Of a stretch of DNA of 64,000 nt, positions 34,827 to 43,846 are shown one piece after another. Under the pieces are notes generated by a model. It did no database searches. It had not been told where the DNA came from and worked only from the letters and a program-made list of their open reading frames with translations. The position numbers were made by a program, and so were the translations under genes. Numbering within the stretch: position 1 is the first letter of the stretch; every line of letters starts with the position of its first letter. Source of the DNA: an uncultured Pirellulaceae bacterium (GTDB taxonomy: Bacteria > Planctomycetota > Planctomycetia > Pirellulales > Pirellulaceae); the NCBI GenBank assembly GCA_938083195.1, contig CALKCK010000033.1:1-64000 (forward strand), written 5' to 3'.

Positions 34827-36428
34827 TTAGGAGCTACAGGAAAGCATCGAACAGCCTACCCGATCGCGCGCCCATTCAGGCCGTTTTTCAGCGAACGCCT
34901 CTTTTCCATCCTGTTCCACATAGGGATTTCGAAGAACATCCAGAAGCTCTCCAATCATGGCATGATCTCCCTTTTCCGATCGATCAATCGCGAGCTGGGC
35001 CAGATAATTACGCAGGACATACTTTGGATTCACTCGATTCATCCTCTCTTTTCGCTCTTCATTTGAAAGTCCATCCAACAGTAGGCGACGTTTATAGTCT
35101 CCGACCCACTTCAAAATTCGCGTGCGAACTTCTCCCACTAATAACGCCGGTGAATAGTATGCCTCTCGAAGAATACTTATGATCTCATCTTCTGGCTGAT
35201 CTTCGATTCCAATCTCCGCAAGACTGCGAAAGAAAATCGTCATGTCAGTCTCAAGCAAAATTAAGATCTCGAACAGCTCTTTTTTGAGAGCTTCATCGGT
35301 GGCGGCGGAATACATCGACAAGCCCAACTTCTCTGCAATCATCTGACTAGAACCTGCTTCAATCCTGTCAAGATAAACCTCCAAACCACGCTGCAACGAT
35401 TCAACATCTTGCACCAGTGGCATAATCGCATTTCCCAATTGATACAAATTCCAATGCGCTACGAGAGGCTGATTTCCAAAACGATACCGCTTCCCCGAAG
35501 CATCCGTGGTATTGGGCGTCCAACCAGGATCGTAATCTTCCAACCAACCGTATGGGCCATAATCAATTGTGAGTCCCAGAATCGACATATTATCGGTGTT
35601 CATTACCCCATGAACGAAACCGACTCTCATCCAGTGAATGACCATCTCTGCGGTGCGCTTGCAGACCTCTTCAAACCAAGCCGAATATTTCTCAGGTTGA
35701 TCCGAATGTAAATGCGGAAAAGAATCCTCGATCGTAAAATCGCACAGACGCTTCAAATTCTCAACATCATCTCGTGCAGCGAAAATTTGAAAATTCCCAA
35801 ATCGAATAAAAGAGGGGGCGACCCGGCAAACCACCGCTCCCGGTTCGTATTTTGGATTTCCGTCATACAGCATATCGCGCATGACCTGTTCACCGGTTAA
35901 GACGAGCGACAGTGCCCGCGTTGTTGGAACACCGAGATGATACATTGCCTCGCTACATAAAAACTCTCGAATCGACGACCGAAGAACCGCTAATCCATCA
36001 GCCGTTCGAGAGTATGGGGTTGGCCCGGCACCTTTTAATTGCAACGCCCATCGCTCGCCGAAAGAATTGACAACTTCGCCCAAATTTATGGCTCGTCCAT
36101 CTCCCAATTGCCCCGCCCAATTACCAAACTGATGCCCGCCATAACACATCGCATAAGGATCCATCCCTTCCAGCAAACGATTACCGCTAAAAACCTGGGC
36201 AAACACTGGCGACTCAAATTCGTCAACATTTAGACCAAACAGGTCCCCCACTTCAGTCGCGTGCGCAATCAAAGTTGGCTTCACGACAGGCGTAGGCAAT
36301 ACCCTTGAATAACAAGCACCAACGACCTGCCGCCTCCCATTACTTAAATCAGGATCAGCTGGTAACTGATCAATAAACCGATTGTCGAATTTAAGTTCGG
36401 TCAAATTGCGTTTTAGATTTTCGGACAT
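34827..36428 (-). CDS. selO: Protein adenylyltransferase SelO
   Basis: About 533 residues. The ATG at 36428 (preceded by AAGGG) is chosen; the frame is open 84 nt further up, but that stretch overlaps the 3' end of the upstream gene and is not family-like. SelO (YdiU) is a pseudokinase-fold enzyme that transfers AMP from ATP to Ser/Thr/Tyr of proteins, linked to redox control. Visible: YAMCYGGHQFGNWAGQLGDGRAINLGEV, LQLKGAGPTPYSRTADGLAVLRSSIREFL, GVPTTRALSLV, GFVHGVMNTDNMSILGLTIDYGPYGWLEDYDP and YVLRNYLAQLAI. The chain ends in CSS, as in cysteine versions of the family whose eukaryotic homologues place selenocysteine there. Confidence 0.96.
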   Translation of the reverse strand: MSENLKRNLTELKFDNRFIDQLPADPDLSNGRRQVVGACYSRVLPTPVVKPTLIAHATEVGDLFGLNVDEFESPVFAQVFSGNRLLEGMDPYAMCYGGHQFGNWAGQLGDGRAINLGEVVNSFGERWALQLKGAGPTPYSRTADGLAVLRSSIREFLCSEAMYHLGVPTTRALSLVLTGEQVMRDMLYDGNPKYEPGAVVCRVAPSFIRFGNFQIFAARDDVENLKRLCDFTIEDSFPHLHSDQPEKYSAWFEEVCKRTAEMVIHWMRVGFVHGVMNTDNMSILGLTIDYGPYGWLEDYDPGWTPNTTDASGKRYRFGNQPLVAHWNLYQLGNAIMPLVQDVESLQRGLEVYLDRIEAGSSQMIAEKLGLSMYSAATDEALKKELFEILILLETDMTIFFRSLAEIGIEDQPEDEIISILREAYYSPALLVGEVRTRILKWVGDYKRRLLLDGLSNEERKERMNRVNPKYVLRNYLAQLAIDRSEKGDHAMIGELLDVLRNPYVEQDGKEAFAEKRPEWARDRVGCSMLSCSS

Positions 36429-36477
36429 AACCCTTATTTCGTAATCATCATTAAAAAACATTATTGAAGAAATGAAA

Positions 36478-38382
36478 TCAATCTTCAGAATCAGGAGTGT
36501 CACCGACGTCATTCAGCAACGCCTCCAATCCAACTAGGTTAGCACCTAGACTTTCTTTCGCATCCACGTCCGCGCGATGCCCAATAATCCCGATCGGCCC
36601 ATCATACCCAGCCTTAATAACCTCGCGAATCATATCTGCTTCGTGAAGCCCTTTTCCAATAGTTAAAATTTGATTGGCGTGCGTCCGGCGATTGACAGTC
36701 TCAGGGTCGGCCATCCCGTTCAGATTAAGACACAATAGAAACGGTTGAACCGTCGCAAAAACATTTGAAAAATCAGCAATGTCATCATGACCATGATGAA
36801 AACTGTAAACAATCCCAACGTTTGACAGTCCGTGCTTACTACGCAGAGATTCACATACTGCAACCAAATTCTCAGGTTTTCCAGCCCATCCACCGTGGCT
36901 GTAGATGCCGAATTTCAAACCAAGTTCCTGAGCTCTTTGCGCTTTTGGCAAAAACTGCTGGACTACGAAAAGCGTTTTTTCTTCATCAGTCCCCTCCGGT
37001 AATTTCCCACGAAACATATCCCAAATCTGTGGTTGGATCTGATACTTTCGTATCAGTGGCGCCATGGATTCGTGCCAATTCCAGAACGCAAAATACTCGA
37101 GTCCATTCTTCTTGTACTCGATTATTTCCTGCTCAAACTCAGGAATGTGTTTCTCACGCCAATCGTAGGCAACTCGGTTGAATCCCAATTCACGAACCAT
37201 CTCCGCACGTTCGGCAGGCCCTCGATTCTTAGCATCGAAGGGAACGATACACCAGGCTACCAAGTTTTTGGTGAGGAAATTCTCGTACTCCTGTACCGAG
37301 TCCAACGTAGTATTTTTATCGTCTATTAAATCAAGCAGCGCCTCCGCAAACGCACCGCCGATCCGGTTATAACATTTTACACTGCCAAGGTAGTGATAGG
37401 GCCGATCAGAACCAATCTGTTTCCACTCATCTAAATTATCTTTCCAACCCTTGGTAAAAACCGCATCGGCTTCGACATCCCAATACTGGTCGGTATGCAC
37501 GATCGCGACATTTCCTTTGAATTCGTCCATCTCCCCCACAGCAGCTTGCTTCCGTTTAAATTCACTTTTCTTTTCGTTAACCCTTTCCCCCTGAACACCG
37601 CCAACGCCGAGCACCCCGACCACAAAGGGCAACCGAGAATGGCCCAAATCCTTACGAACATCCCGAATAAAGTGAGCCATATTCTCAGTATAAGCGGCCA
37701 CAAAATCTGGCTTCATCATATCGTTCCAGCCCTGAAACCATACGAAACCGGCGAGTTCATAGCCTACCTCAGCGTCGTAACGAGGGACAAAATCTCCGAT
37801 CCCGTCAAGCGTCGCCTGAATCTCTTTAAGCATTTCACGGTAATAAAATCCGTACGAATCCTTCGTCTCATCCAAAGTCGTTTCCGGATGACGCTTCTGT
37901 TCCTTAACTAACTGAGATTGCAACATCTCACCGTCAGGTAAGCCAGCACTGGGCGGACGAAAATCCCGAAACAACGACTTCCCCCCCCAAGCAGTTTTGA
38001 TCAATAAAACAGGCTCGTCATACCGTTCACCCATTGAGAAGCCAAATTGCAACTCAGGACCAATTCGATTGGGACTTCCGAAGCCAGCGGTCAACTTTCC
38101 GTTTCGGTCTAAAAATTTGATATGCACATCTTCGCGTTCAACCAACTCACCATCTCGATGCAAATGAGCGAACAATTTCTCGGTCTCCGGTTGCATCATT
38201 TGATGCTGCAGCAAGGCAACTGTCGCTTTGCCTTCCATGTTGGATTGGCCCGCGAGAATAAAAACCTTTACCGGCTTTGCTTCGCCCGAATGACTTCGCC
38301 CATTTCGCTGAGCATGCACTTGCTCAACAAGGACAATCGCCATTGCAAGAAATAGAAATTGATAAATGGATCGTTTAATCAC
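36478..38382 (-). CDS. Sialate O-acetylesterase-type (SASA) protein fused to a TIM-barrel domain
   Basis: 634 residues from a GTG start preceded by AAAAGGG. Signal peptide (about 1-24). Residues ~35-375 are a SASA/SGNH-type carbohydrate esterase with nucleophile motif VFILAGQSNMEG, the oxyanion block IKTAWGGKSLFRDFRPP, GFVWFQGWNDM and a C-terminal catalytic-His region near HYLGSVKCYNRIGGAFAEAL. Residues ~390-634 look like a sugar phosphate isomerase/epimerase-type TIM barrel (VAWCIVPFDAKNRGPAERAEMVRELGFNRVAYDWREKHIPEFEQEI, KFGIYSHGGWAGKPENLVAV, GIIGHRADVDAKESLGANLVGLEAL). Such domains usually occur as separate proteins. It presumably deacetylates sugars outside the cytoplasm. It lies 49 nt upstream of selO. 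Confidence 0.88.
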   Translation of the reverse strand: MIKRSIYQFLFLAMAIVLVEQVHAQRNGRSHSGEAKPVKVFILAGQSNMEGKATVALLQHQMMQPETEKLFAHLHRDGELVEREDVHIKFLDRNGKLTAGFGSPNRIGPELQFGFSMGERYDEPVLLIKTAWGGKSLFRDFRPPSAGLPDGEMLQSQLVKEQKRHPETTLDETKDSYGFYYREMLKEIQATLDGIGDFVPRYDAEVGYELAGFVWFQGWNDMMKPDFVAAYTENMAHFIRDVRKDLGHSRLPFVVGVLGVGGVQGERVNEKKSEFKRKQAAVGEMDEFKGNVAIVHTDQYWDVEADAVFTKGWKDNLDEWKQIGSDRPYHYLGSVKCYNRIGGAFAEALLDLIDDKNTTLDSVQEYENFLTKNLVAWCIVPFDAKNRGPAERAEMVRELGFNRVAYDWREKHIPEFEQEIIEYKKNGLEYFAFWNWHESMAPLIRKYQIQPQIWDMFRGKLPEGTDEEKTLFVVQQFLPKAQRAQELGLKFGIYSHGGWAGKPENLVAVCESLRSKHGLSNVGIVYSFHHGHDDIADFSNVFATVQPFLLCLNLNGMADPETVNRRTHANQILTIGKGLHEADMIREVIKAGYDGPIGIIGHRADVDAKESLGANLVGLEALLNDVGDTPDSED

Positions 38383-38677
38383 GGGAAAACCCTTTTAACT
38401 ACGGTGTATACAATGGCTGCAAATTCAATAAGCCAAACTCTCGGCCCCAGGCTTCTGCGCCCCAACTCAGCCTCTCAGTTCAACGCCTAAGTTCTGCGCC
38501 TAAGTTGTGCGCCTAAGTTCAGCGTTGAACATTGTAGCATTTCGGTAATCTGAAACACGCACAGACAAACCAAACAGCGGTACACTGATTATGCTCAATC
38601 CCCTCGGGCCCAGCAGAGCGACTGGAACTGCATGGAATTCTGGTTAAACGATTTCCAAATCGCGACTTAAGACATCG
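38383..38677. other. Spacer between NAD(P)H-hydrate dehydratase and SASA protein
   Basis: 295 bp on the reverse-strand transcript between two same-strand genes. Besides the 13-bp tandem repeat at 38484-38522, I see no terminator with a T run and no small gene. Confidence 0.4.
38484..38522. repeat. 13-bp tandem repeat, 3 units
   Basis: Three copies of CGCCTAAGTTCTG with changes only in the last three bases of copies 2 and 3 (GTG, CAG). It lies about 100 bp upstream of the GTG start of the SASA-TIM protein (reverse strand). Confidence 0.95.
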
Positions 38678-39721
38678 CTAGAACCCAATTGTTTTCTCGG
38701 TTGCTTTGACTTGCTTTTTAAACGCAACGGATAAACTGTTGAGAATATCGGTGGCTATTACCGACGCCTGACCTATTGACTCAGTCGCCACGTCCCCAGC
38801 ATTTCCGTGCAAAAACACACCCGTCACGGCGGCGTCGAGAGCGGACATGCCTTGACCAAGCAAGGCTGCAATCACGCCCGTTAACACATCCCCGGACCCT
38901 GCCGTCGCCATCCCGGGGTTCCCTGACACATTGCGATATTCTAAATCTCCATTTGTAACGTAAGTCCGGCTACCTTTGAGAACGATCACAAGCGATGCGT
39001 CAGCCGCCATTTTCTTCGCTTGATTTTCGAGCTCTTGCCGATCTGTAGAACTCGATCCAGCCAGCTTTCGAAACTCGCCAGGATGCGGAGTCAACACCCG
39101 CAAACCGGCGTGAGACTCTAGGCCAGCATTCGCTTCAGCCAGAGCGTTGAGTGCGTCGGCATCTACTACCATTGGTTCTTCTGCATCCCGGTAGATCTTG
39201 GACACCCAATGATCAAGCTCAACCGACCGCCCCATCCCAGGCCCGATGGCAATCGCATCCGACCATTGACAATGGAGGGCAATATCGAGCTCGCTACCGT
39301 CTCCGATCTGCCCCTTTTCTGAGTCCACCCCAACGGTCATTAGACACGGACTCCACCCTGCGACGACGGCTTGAATTTCACGTGGCACCATCGCACGCAC
39401 CAGTCCGGCACCGGATCTTAACGCCGCCATGCTGGTCAAGCCAATAGCGCCAGCCATCTCAGATGAACCGCCGATTGCCAAGACTCGGCCAAAATCTCCT
39501 TTATGAGCATCAACGGCTCGAGGCAAAATCATTGATGGTGACACCTCTGCCTGGCTGACTGGGCTAGAAACTTCCGTTTCACTGACCTTAGTGCTTACCG
39601 CTGCCTCGTTAGGTTTTCTCGCTGGTTGAGCATGAATCACTAAATCAGTGAACTCTTTGAGACTGATCCTTCCGGCTCTAAATTGTTTAGCGGCTTGTTG
39701 AAACTGGTGAGAATTAATCAT
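38678..39721 (-). CDS. nnrD: ADP/ATP-dependent (S)-NAD(P)H-hydrate dehydratase with N-terminal extension
   Basis: 347 residues. Residues ~65-340 are the YjeF C-terminal (ribokinase-like) domain that dehydrates damaged NAD(P)H hydrates: KGDFGRVLAIGGSSEMAGAIGL, LRSGAGLVRAMVP, IGPGMGRS, VVDADALNAL, VLTPHPGEFRKLAG, VVLKGSRTYV and the catalytic GNPGMATAGSGDVLTGVIAALLGQG. The epimerase (YjeF_N) domain that is often fused is absent. Instead there is a ~30-residue helical segment (HQFQQAAKQFRAGRISLKEFTDLV) and a Ser/Val/Glu linker. Cytoplasmic. Divergent from argG. Confidence 0.94.
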   Translation of the reverse strand: MINSHQFQQAAKQFRAGRISLKEFTDLVIHAQPARKPNEAAVSTKVSETEVSSPVSQAEVSPSMILPRAVDAHKGDFGRVLAIGGSSEMAGAIGLTSMAALRSGAGLVRAMVPREIQAVVAGWSPCLMTVGVDSEKGQIGDGSELDIALHCQWSDAIAIGPGMGRSVELDHWVSKIYRDAEEPMVVDADALNALAEANAGLESHAGLRVLTPHPGEFRKLAGSSSTDRQELENQAKKMAADASLVIVLKGSRTYVTNGDLEYRNVSGNPGMATAGSGDVLTGVIAALLGQGMSALDAAVTGVFLHGNAGDVATESIGQASVIATDILNSLSVAFKKQVKATEKTIGF

Positions 39722-39890
39722 AGTAAATATCCAGCAAAAGAACGAAAACCCAAAGGACGGAAACCTAAATAATTAGACCTATCCATGATGTTACAAATCG
39801 TTTGTTTGAACTACAATCGTGGTTTTAAAATCTTTAACATTCGTCGCCTGCTAATTTTTTGGTATTGCGACTAAGCCCACGGTAAAAAAG

Positions 39891-41105
39891 ATGAAAAGTT
39901 GCGTTGTTGCTTATTCAGGTGGATTGGACACATCAGTGATTCTTGGCTGGCTCATGGACCAGGGCTATGAGTGCCATGCGGTCTATGTTGATTTGGGCCA
40001 ACCCTGTGAAGATCGCGCCGAGATCCTGAAAAAAGCAGAGGACGCCGGGGCCAAGTCGGCCCGAATCGTTGATGCTCGCGAAGAACTATGTCGAGATTTT
40101 GCGTTTCCAGTACTTGCCTGGCAGGCGAAGTACGAAGGCCCCTACTTGCTTGGAACTTCGATCGCACGTCCTTTAATCTCAAAAGTCTGCCTGCAGGTCG
40201 CCCGCGAAGTCGGAGCCACGGCCTACGCCCACGGCGCGACGGGAAAAGGAAACGACCAATGCCGCTTCCAATTAGCTGCCGAAGCACTCGATGCGAACAT
40301 TGAAGTTATTGCCCCGTGGAGAATGCAGAAGTTTCGTGATTCATTCCCTGGAAGAACCGAATTGATTGCTTACTGCGAAGAAAAGAACATTCCAGTCAAA
40401 GCCTCTACTGCCAAACCTTACAGCAGTGATGAAAACTGTCTCCACATTAGTTATGAAGCAGGGAAACTCGAAGATCTGGATGTTAACGGTGTTGAGGTGG
40501 TTGAATTTGGAATGGGAGTCTCTCCAGCAGAAGCCCCCGATCAGAAAGAGACAGTTACCATCACTTTTGAGTCGGGTGTACCGGTCTCAGTAAATGGCGA
40601 GTCATTGTCGGCGCTTGGAATCGTCGAAAAATTAAATGACATTGGTGGTAGGAACGGAATTGGCCGAATCGACATGGTCGAAAATCGATTCGTTGGAATG
40701 AAGAGCAGGGGAGTCTACGAATCCCCGGGGATGACTGTCCTTTACGACGCACATCGATACATCGAACAACTGGCAATGGATCGCGATCTAATGCACCTCC
40801 GCGATCGACTTGCACCTGAAGTAGCCGAAATGGTTTATTATGGATTTTGGTACTGCCCAAAATTTGACTCGCTACTCGCTTTTAATCAAGAAGCCCAGAA
40901 ACCAGTTACTGGAAGCGTCACCCTCGACCTGTACAAAGGCAACATTTCAGTCGCGGATCGCTCAAGCCCCAACAGCTTGTATGACGACCAGATCGCGACC
41001 ATGGAAGGCGGCGGTTCCTACAATCAAGATGACGCCGAAGGTTTTTTGAGAATCCAAGGTCTTCCAGGACGCGTTCAGGCGAACGTTTTGCCTCGAAAGT
41101 ACTAA
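39891..41105 (+). CDS. argG: Argininosuccinate synthase
   Basis: 404 residues, normal length. Ligates citrulline and aspartate with ATP cleavage to AMP in arginine synthesis. The PP-loop is VVAYSGGLDTSVILGWL at residues 5-21. Further signatures: GTSIARPLISK, AHGATGKGNDQCRFQL, APWR, the ENCLHISYEAGKLED segment and MVENRFVGMKSRGVYESPG. The start is fixed by the PP-loop position. Adjacent genes are not part of the arginine pathway; it is divergent from nnrD. Confidence 0.97.
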   Translation: MKSCVVAYSGGLDTSVILGWLMDQGYECHAVYVDLGQPCEDRAEILKKAEDAGAKSARIVDAREELCRDFAFPVLAWQAKYEGPYLLGTSIARPLISKVCLQVAREVGATAYAHGATGKGNDQCRFQLAAEALDANIEVIAPWRMQKFRDSFPGRTELIAYCEEKNIPVKASTAKPYSSDENCLHISYEAGKLEDLDVNGVEVVEFGMGVSPAEAPDQKETVTITFESGVPVSVNGESLSALGIVEKLNDIGGRNGIGRIDMVENRFVGMKSRGVYESPGMTVLYDAHRYIEQLAMDRDLMHLRDRLAPEVAEMVYYGFWYCPKFDSLLAFNQEAQKPVTGSVTLDLYKGNISVADRSSPNSLYDDQIATMEGGGSYNQDDAEGFLRIQGLPGRVQANVLPRKY

Positions 41106-41196
41106 GACGGCACTCATTGCCTGCCCCAAGGGATGCGAAATCAGAGGCAAATCTCTACAATAATCTTGTAAACAACTGCAACTCGATGGAACAACG

Positions 41197-42891
41197 ATGT
41201 ATCTGATAGAGAACCCAGTACTCCAACGGGAACTACTCGTCAATTTACGTACTTCTCGTTCCTTTGTTTTACTTCTGGTCTATCAGGTCATCTTGGCGGC
41301 AGTCGTTTATTTCGCATGGCCGCAAGATGGATTGGCGCTGGATCTAACTGGCAGTCCTGATTCGACCAGCAATTTAGTCGATCTTTTTTTTCTAGGGCAG
41401 TACATTCTTGCGGCTTTGATGGCGCCTAGCTTTGCCGCCGGCGCAATCGCTGGAGAAAAAGAACGGGCCACCTACGAGATGCTGCTTGCGAGTCCCATTC
41501 GGCCCGAAGCCGTCGTCATGGGAAAACTGGTGGCAGCTCTCACTCATTTAGCGATTCTAATTTTTGCCACACTACCGATTGTGATGCTCTGCCTGCCTCT
41601 TGGCGGTGTCTCAATTTACGAAGTTCTGGCAGCTTATCTAGTTCTGATCTCGAGCGTTATTTGCTTTGGAATGATCAGCGTCGCGTGCGGCAGTTTTTTC
41701 CCCAGAACCAGTTCTGCGCTGGTCGTTTCGTACATCATTATTTTACCAATTGCAATCGTCGTCGTACTGTATTGGTATTCCTTGCGACAATTCGGTGAAA
41801 CGAGGATTGAAATAGCGACAACGGTCGTCCCAGGATTTTCAGCGGCTCTCACTATTTATTTATTTTATGTCTGCTGCGGACGGATGCTGTATCCTCCCGA
41901 CTTTGGAAGTGAAGGCAAAGAGGTAATTGACCTCGAAGAAGAATCTGAGAAAGCCGTGGGACTTGTCATCCAACGAGATCAATTTCCCGATCGACTTTTC
42001 GCACCACCCAAACGCGAAACATTGATGGAGGACGGAACCAACCCTGTCTACGACAAAGAGATGCGCAGCGAAATTTTCGGGCAAGGCACGTTAATGCTTC
42101 GCCTGGCAATTCAAATCAGCATGGTCCTTGCAATTCCGCTAATGGCAGTTTGCCTTTATATTTTCCGGCCTCTTGCTCCGTGGTACATTGCCTACGTAGT
42201 CTTATTTAATATTTTGATCGGACCTGTTTTTTCTGCAGGAAGCGTTACCAGTGAACGCGAGCGACAAACGTTGGACTTATTACTGACAACTGTCATTACT
42301 CCTTGGCAACTACTCTGGGGGAAATTGTTATCAGGCTTGAGGGTCTCCAGTGTCCTCTCATCTTTTTTACTTTGGCCTGTATTTTTGGCGACCCTCATGG
42401 TGCGGGATTACTGGTCAAATATTCCGAGCATTTTCTGTTACGTCATTATTTTTGCTTTGAGTTGCCTAACCACAGCCATCGTTGCTTTGTTTTGTTCGAC
42501 AATTTTCAATAAAACATCTACCAGTTTGATTGCGACTTATTTCATCATCTTAACGCTCTACCTTTCACCCTTGGCATGCAGTTTTTTCGGCAACACGTAT
42601 TTCCCCGATACACGTGGTACCAACATCGTCAACACAATGACCATTACAAGCCCTTTCGCCGCGGCGTTCAACGTCCCTCTCTATGTTGAGAGCGATTTGA
42701 CAGACGAAACCGTGGGATGGGACAGCAACTCTCGATGGGCAGGGGATGACAGCGTCTTCGGATATCGCTTATTTGATCTACTTCATTTTGCTGGCTATTG
42801 CATCTTTACAATCATTCTCGACTTCTTGCTCTTCATCGGCATGCTACGAATGTTCAATTCAAGGTGGCGCGTCTCTTCTTCATCGAGTTAG
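41197..42891 (+). CDS. ABC-2 type transporter permease
   Basis: 564 residues with two similar halves of about six membrane segments each. Each half opens with a short amphipathic N-terminal stretch (LIENPVLQRELLVNLRTSRSF; DGTNPVYDKEMRSEIFGQG) and carries a cytoplasmic loop of the ABC-2/gliding type (GAIAGEKERATYEMLLASPIRPEAVVMGKL; GSVTSERERQTLDLLLTTVITPWQLLWGKLLSG). The SPIRP and TVITP loops after the E-R-x-T-x-(E/D)-L-L-L motif are typical of NosY/ABC-2 exporters. No ATPase gene is adjacent, so the nucleotide-binding partner must be encoded elsewhere. Substrate unknown. Confidence 0.9.
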   Translation: MYLIENPVLQRELLVNLRTSRSFVLLLVYQVILAAVVYFAWPQDGLALDLTGSPDSTSNLVDLFFLGQYILAALMAPSFAAGAIAGEKERATYEMLLASPIRPEAVVMGKLVAALTHLAILIFATLPIVMLCLPLGGVSIYEVLAAYLVLISSVICFGMISVACGSFFPRTSSALVVSYIIILPIAIVVVLYWYSLRQFGETRIEIATTVVPGFSAALTIYLFYVCCGRMLYPPDFGSEGKEVIDLEEESEKAVGLVIQRDQFPDRLFAPPKRETLMEDGTNPVYDKEMRSEIFGQGTLMLRLAIQISMVLAIPLMAVCLYIFRPLAPWYIAYVVLFNILIGPVFSAGSVTSERERQTLDLLLTTVITPWQLLWGKLLSGLRVSSVLSSFLLWPVFLATLMVRDYWSNIPSIFCYVIIFALSCLTTAIVALFCSTIFNKTSTSLIATYFIILTLYLSPLACSFFGNTYFPDTRGTNIVNTMTITSPFAAAFNVPLYVESDLTDETVGWDSNSRWAGDDSVFGYRLFDLLHFAGYCIFTIILDFLLFIGMLRMFNSRWRVSSSSS

Positions 42892-42967
42892 CCCATATAA
42901 TACCCTCGCCCATACAATACCATCGCCATCAATTCCGTCGCCATCAATTCCGTCGCCATCAATAACC
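42890..42967. repeat. 15-bp tandem repeat, 3 good and 2 degenerate units
   Basis: Units: AGCCCATATAATACCC, TCGCCCATACAATACCA, then TCGCCATCAATTCCG twice exactly (42923-42952) and TCGCCATCAATAACC. The array fills almost the whole space between the permease stop (42891) and the methyltransferase start (42984). Confidence 0.95.
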
Positions 42968-42983
42968 CAGAAATAGAAAAACC

Positions 42984-43799
42984 ATGTCCAGAACAACTAG
43001 GTCTCACACGGTAAATTCGGCCTGCATTTTTCTAGGCCTTGCGTTGCTATGCTTGTCTTTCAGCTGCAACACGGCACAGGCAGAGGAACCGTCACGCAAC
43101 TCCACCAAATCCACTGCAACGGCACCAGGCAAGTCTGGCAAAAACACCCAAGACGACAAAAAGGCAAAAGTCCCCAAAGGGGTCGACGTTTACATGGGGC
43201 GGCGGGTCGCTCAAACCATGCACTATCTCGGAGCCGAATGGTTAATCCGAAACGAACGGGAACGTGAAGAACGATGCTCGTTGATGCTTGCAAACCTAGG
43301 TATTCGCAAAGGTATGACTATCTGCGACATGGGTTGTGGGAATGGATTTCATTCACTTGCGATGGCGAAAATGACGGGCAAAAACGGATTGATCTTAGGG
43401 GTCGATGTCCAACCTGAAATGCTTGGATTTTTACGGGAACGGATGGAGTCAGACGGGATCGAAAATGTAGTGCCAATTCTTGGCTCTTTCCACAACCCTC
43501 ATCTCCCCCCGAACACTGTTGATCTCGTACTGATGGTGGATGTTTATCATGAGTTTTCGCATCCCAAGGAAATGCTCGCCTCTATCCGCAAAAGTCTAAA
43601 ACCGGATGGACTCGTCGTGCTCGTAGAATACCGCGAAGAAGATCCTAAGGTTCCTATCAAGCCGCTTCACAAGATGAGCAAAAAACAAGTCAACAAGGAA
43701 CTCAACGCCAACGGTTTTACACTCGTCAAAGAATTTGACAAACTACCGTGGCAGCACATGATGTTTTTTGGAAAATCAGATTTCCCTTTGAATGACTAA
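42984..43799 (+). CDS. Exported SAM-dependent methyltransferase-like protein
   Basis: 271 residues. The N-terminus is a signal peptide (VNSACIFLGLALLCLSFSCNTAQAEE) and may be a lipoprotein signal (FSCN). A Lys/Ser/Thr-rich linker follows. Residues ~90-260 form a class I methyltransferase: motif I ICDMGCGNGFHSLAMAKMTG, acidic loop ILGVDVQPEML, motif IV VDLVLMVDVYHEFSHP, and the strand KPDGLVVLVEYREED. The intact motifs predict SAM binding, which is unexpected for a protein targeted outside the cytoplasm. Family members with this layout exist in several Gram-negative phyla, without known function. No Shine-Dalgarno is seen; the leader is a tandem repeat. Confidence 0.88.
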   Translation: MSRTTRSHTVNSACIFLGLALLCLSFSCNTAQAEEPSRNSTKSTATAPGKSGKNTQDDKKAKVPKGVDVYMGRRVAQTMHYLGAEWLIRNEREREERCSLMLANLGIRKGMTICDMGCGNGFHSLAMAKMTGKNGLILGVDVQPEMLGFLRERMESDGIENVVPILGSFHNPHLPPNTVDLVLMVDVYHEFSHPKEMLASIRKSLKPDGLVVLVEYREEDPKVPIKPLHKMSKKQVNKELNANGFTLVKEFDKLPWQHMMFFGKSDFPLND

Positions 43800-43846
43800 A
43801 GCCAATTCGGCGTTCGGACGCATTTCGCGCACGAAAACTGACATGG

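Noticed and set aside
36429-36512. Longer SelO start
   Set aside because: The extra 28 codons overlap the end of the upstream gene and do not resemble the SelO N-terminus; AAGGG precedes the ATG at 36428.
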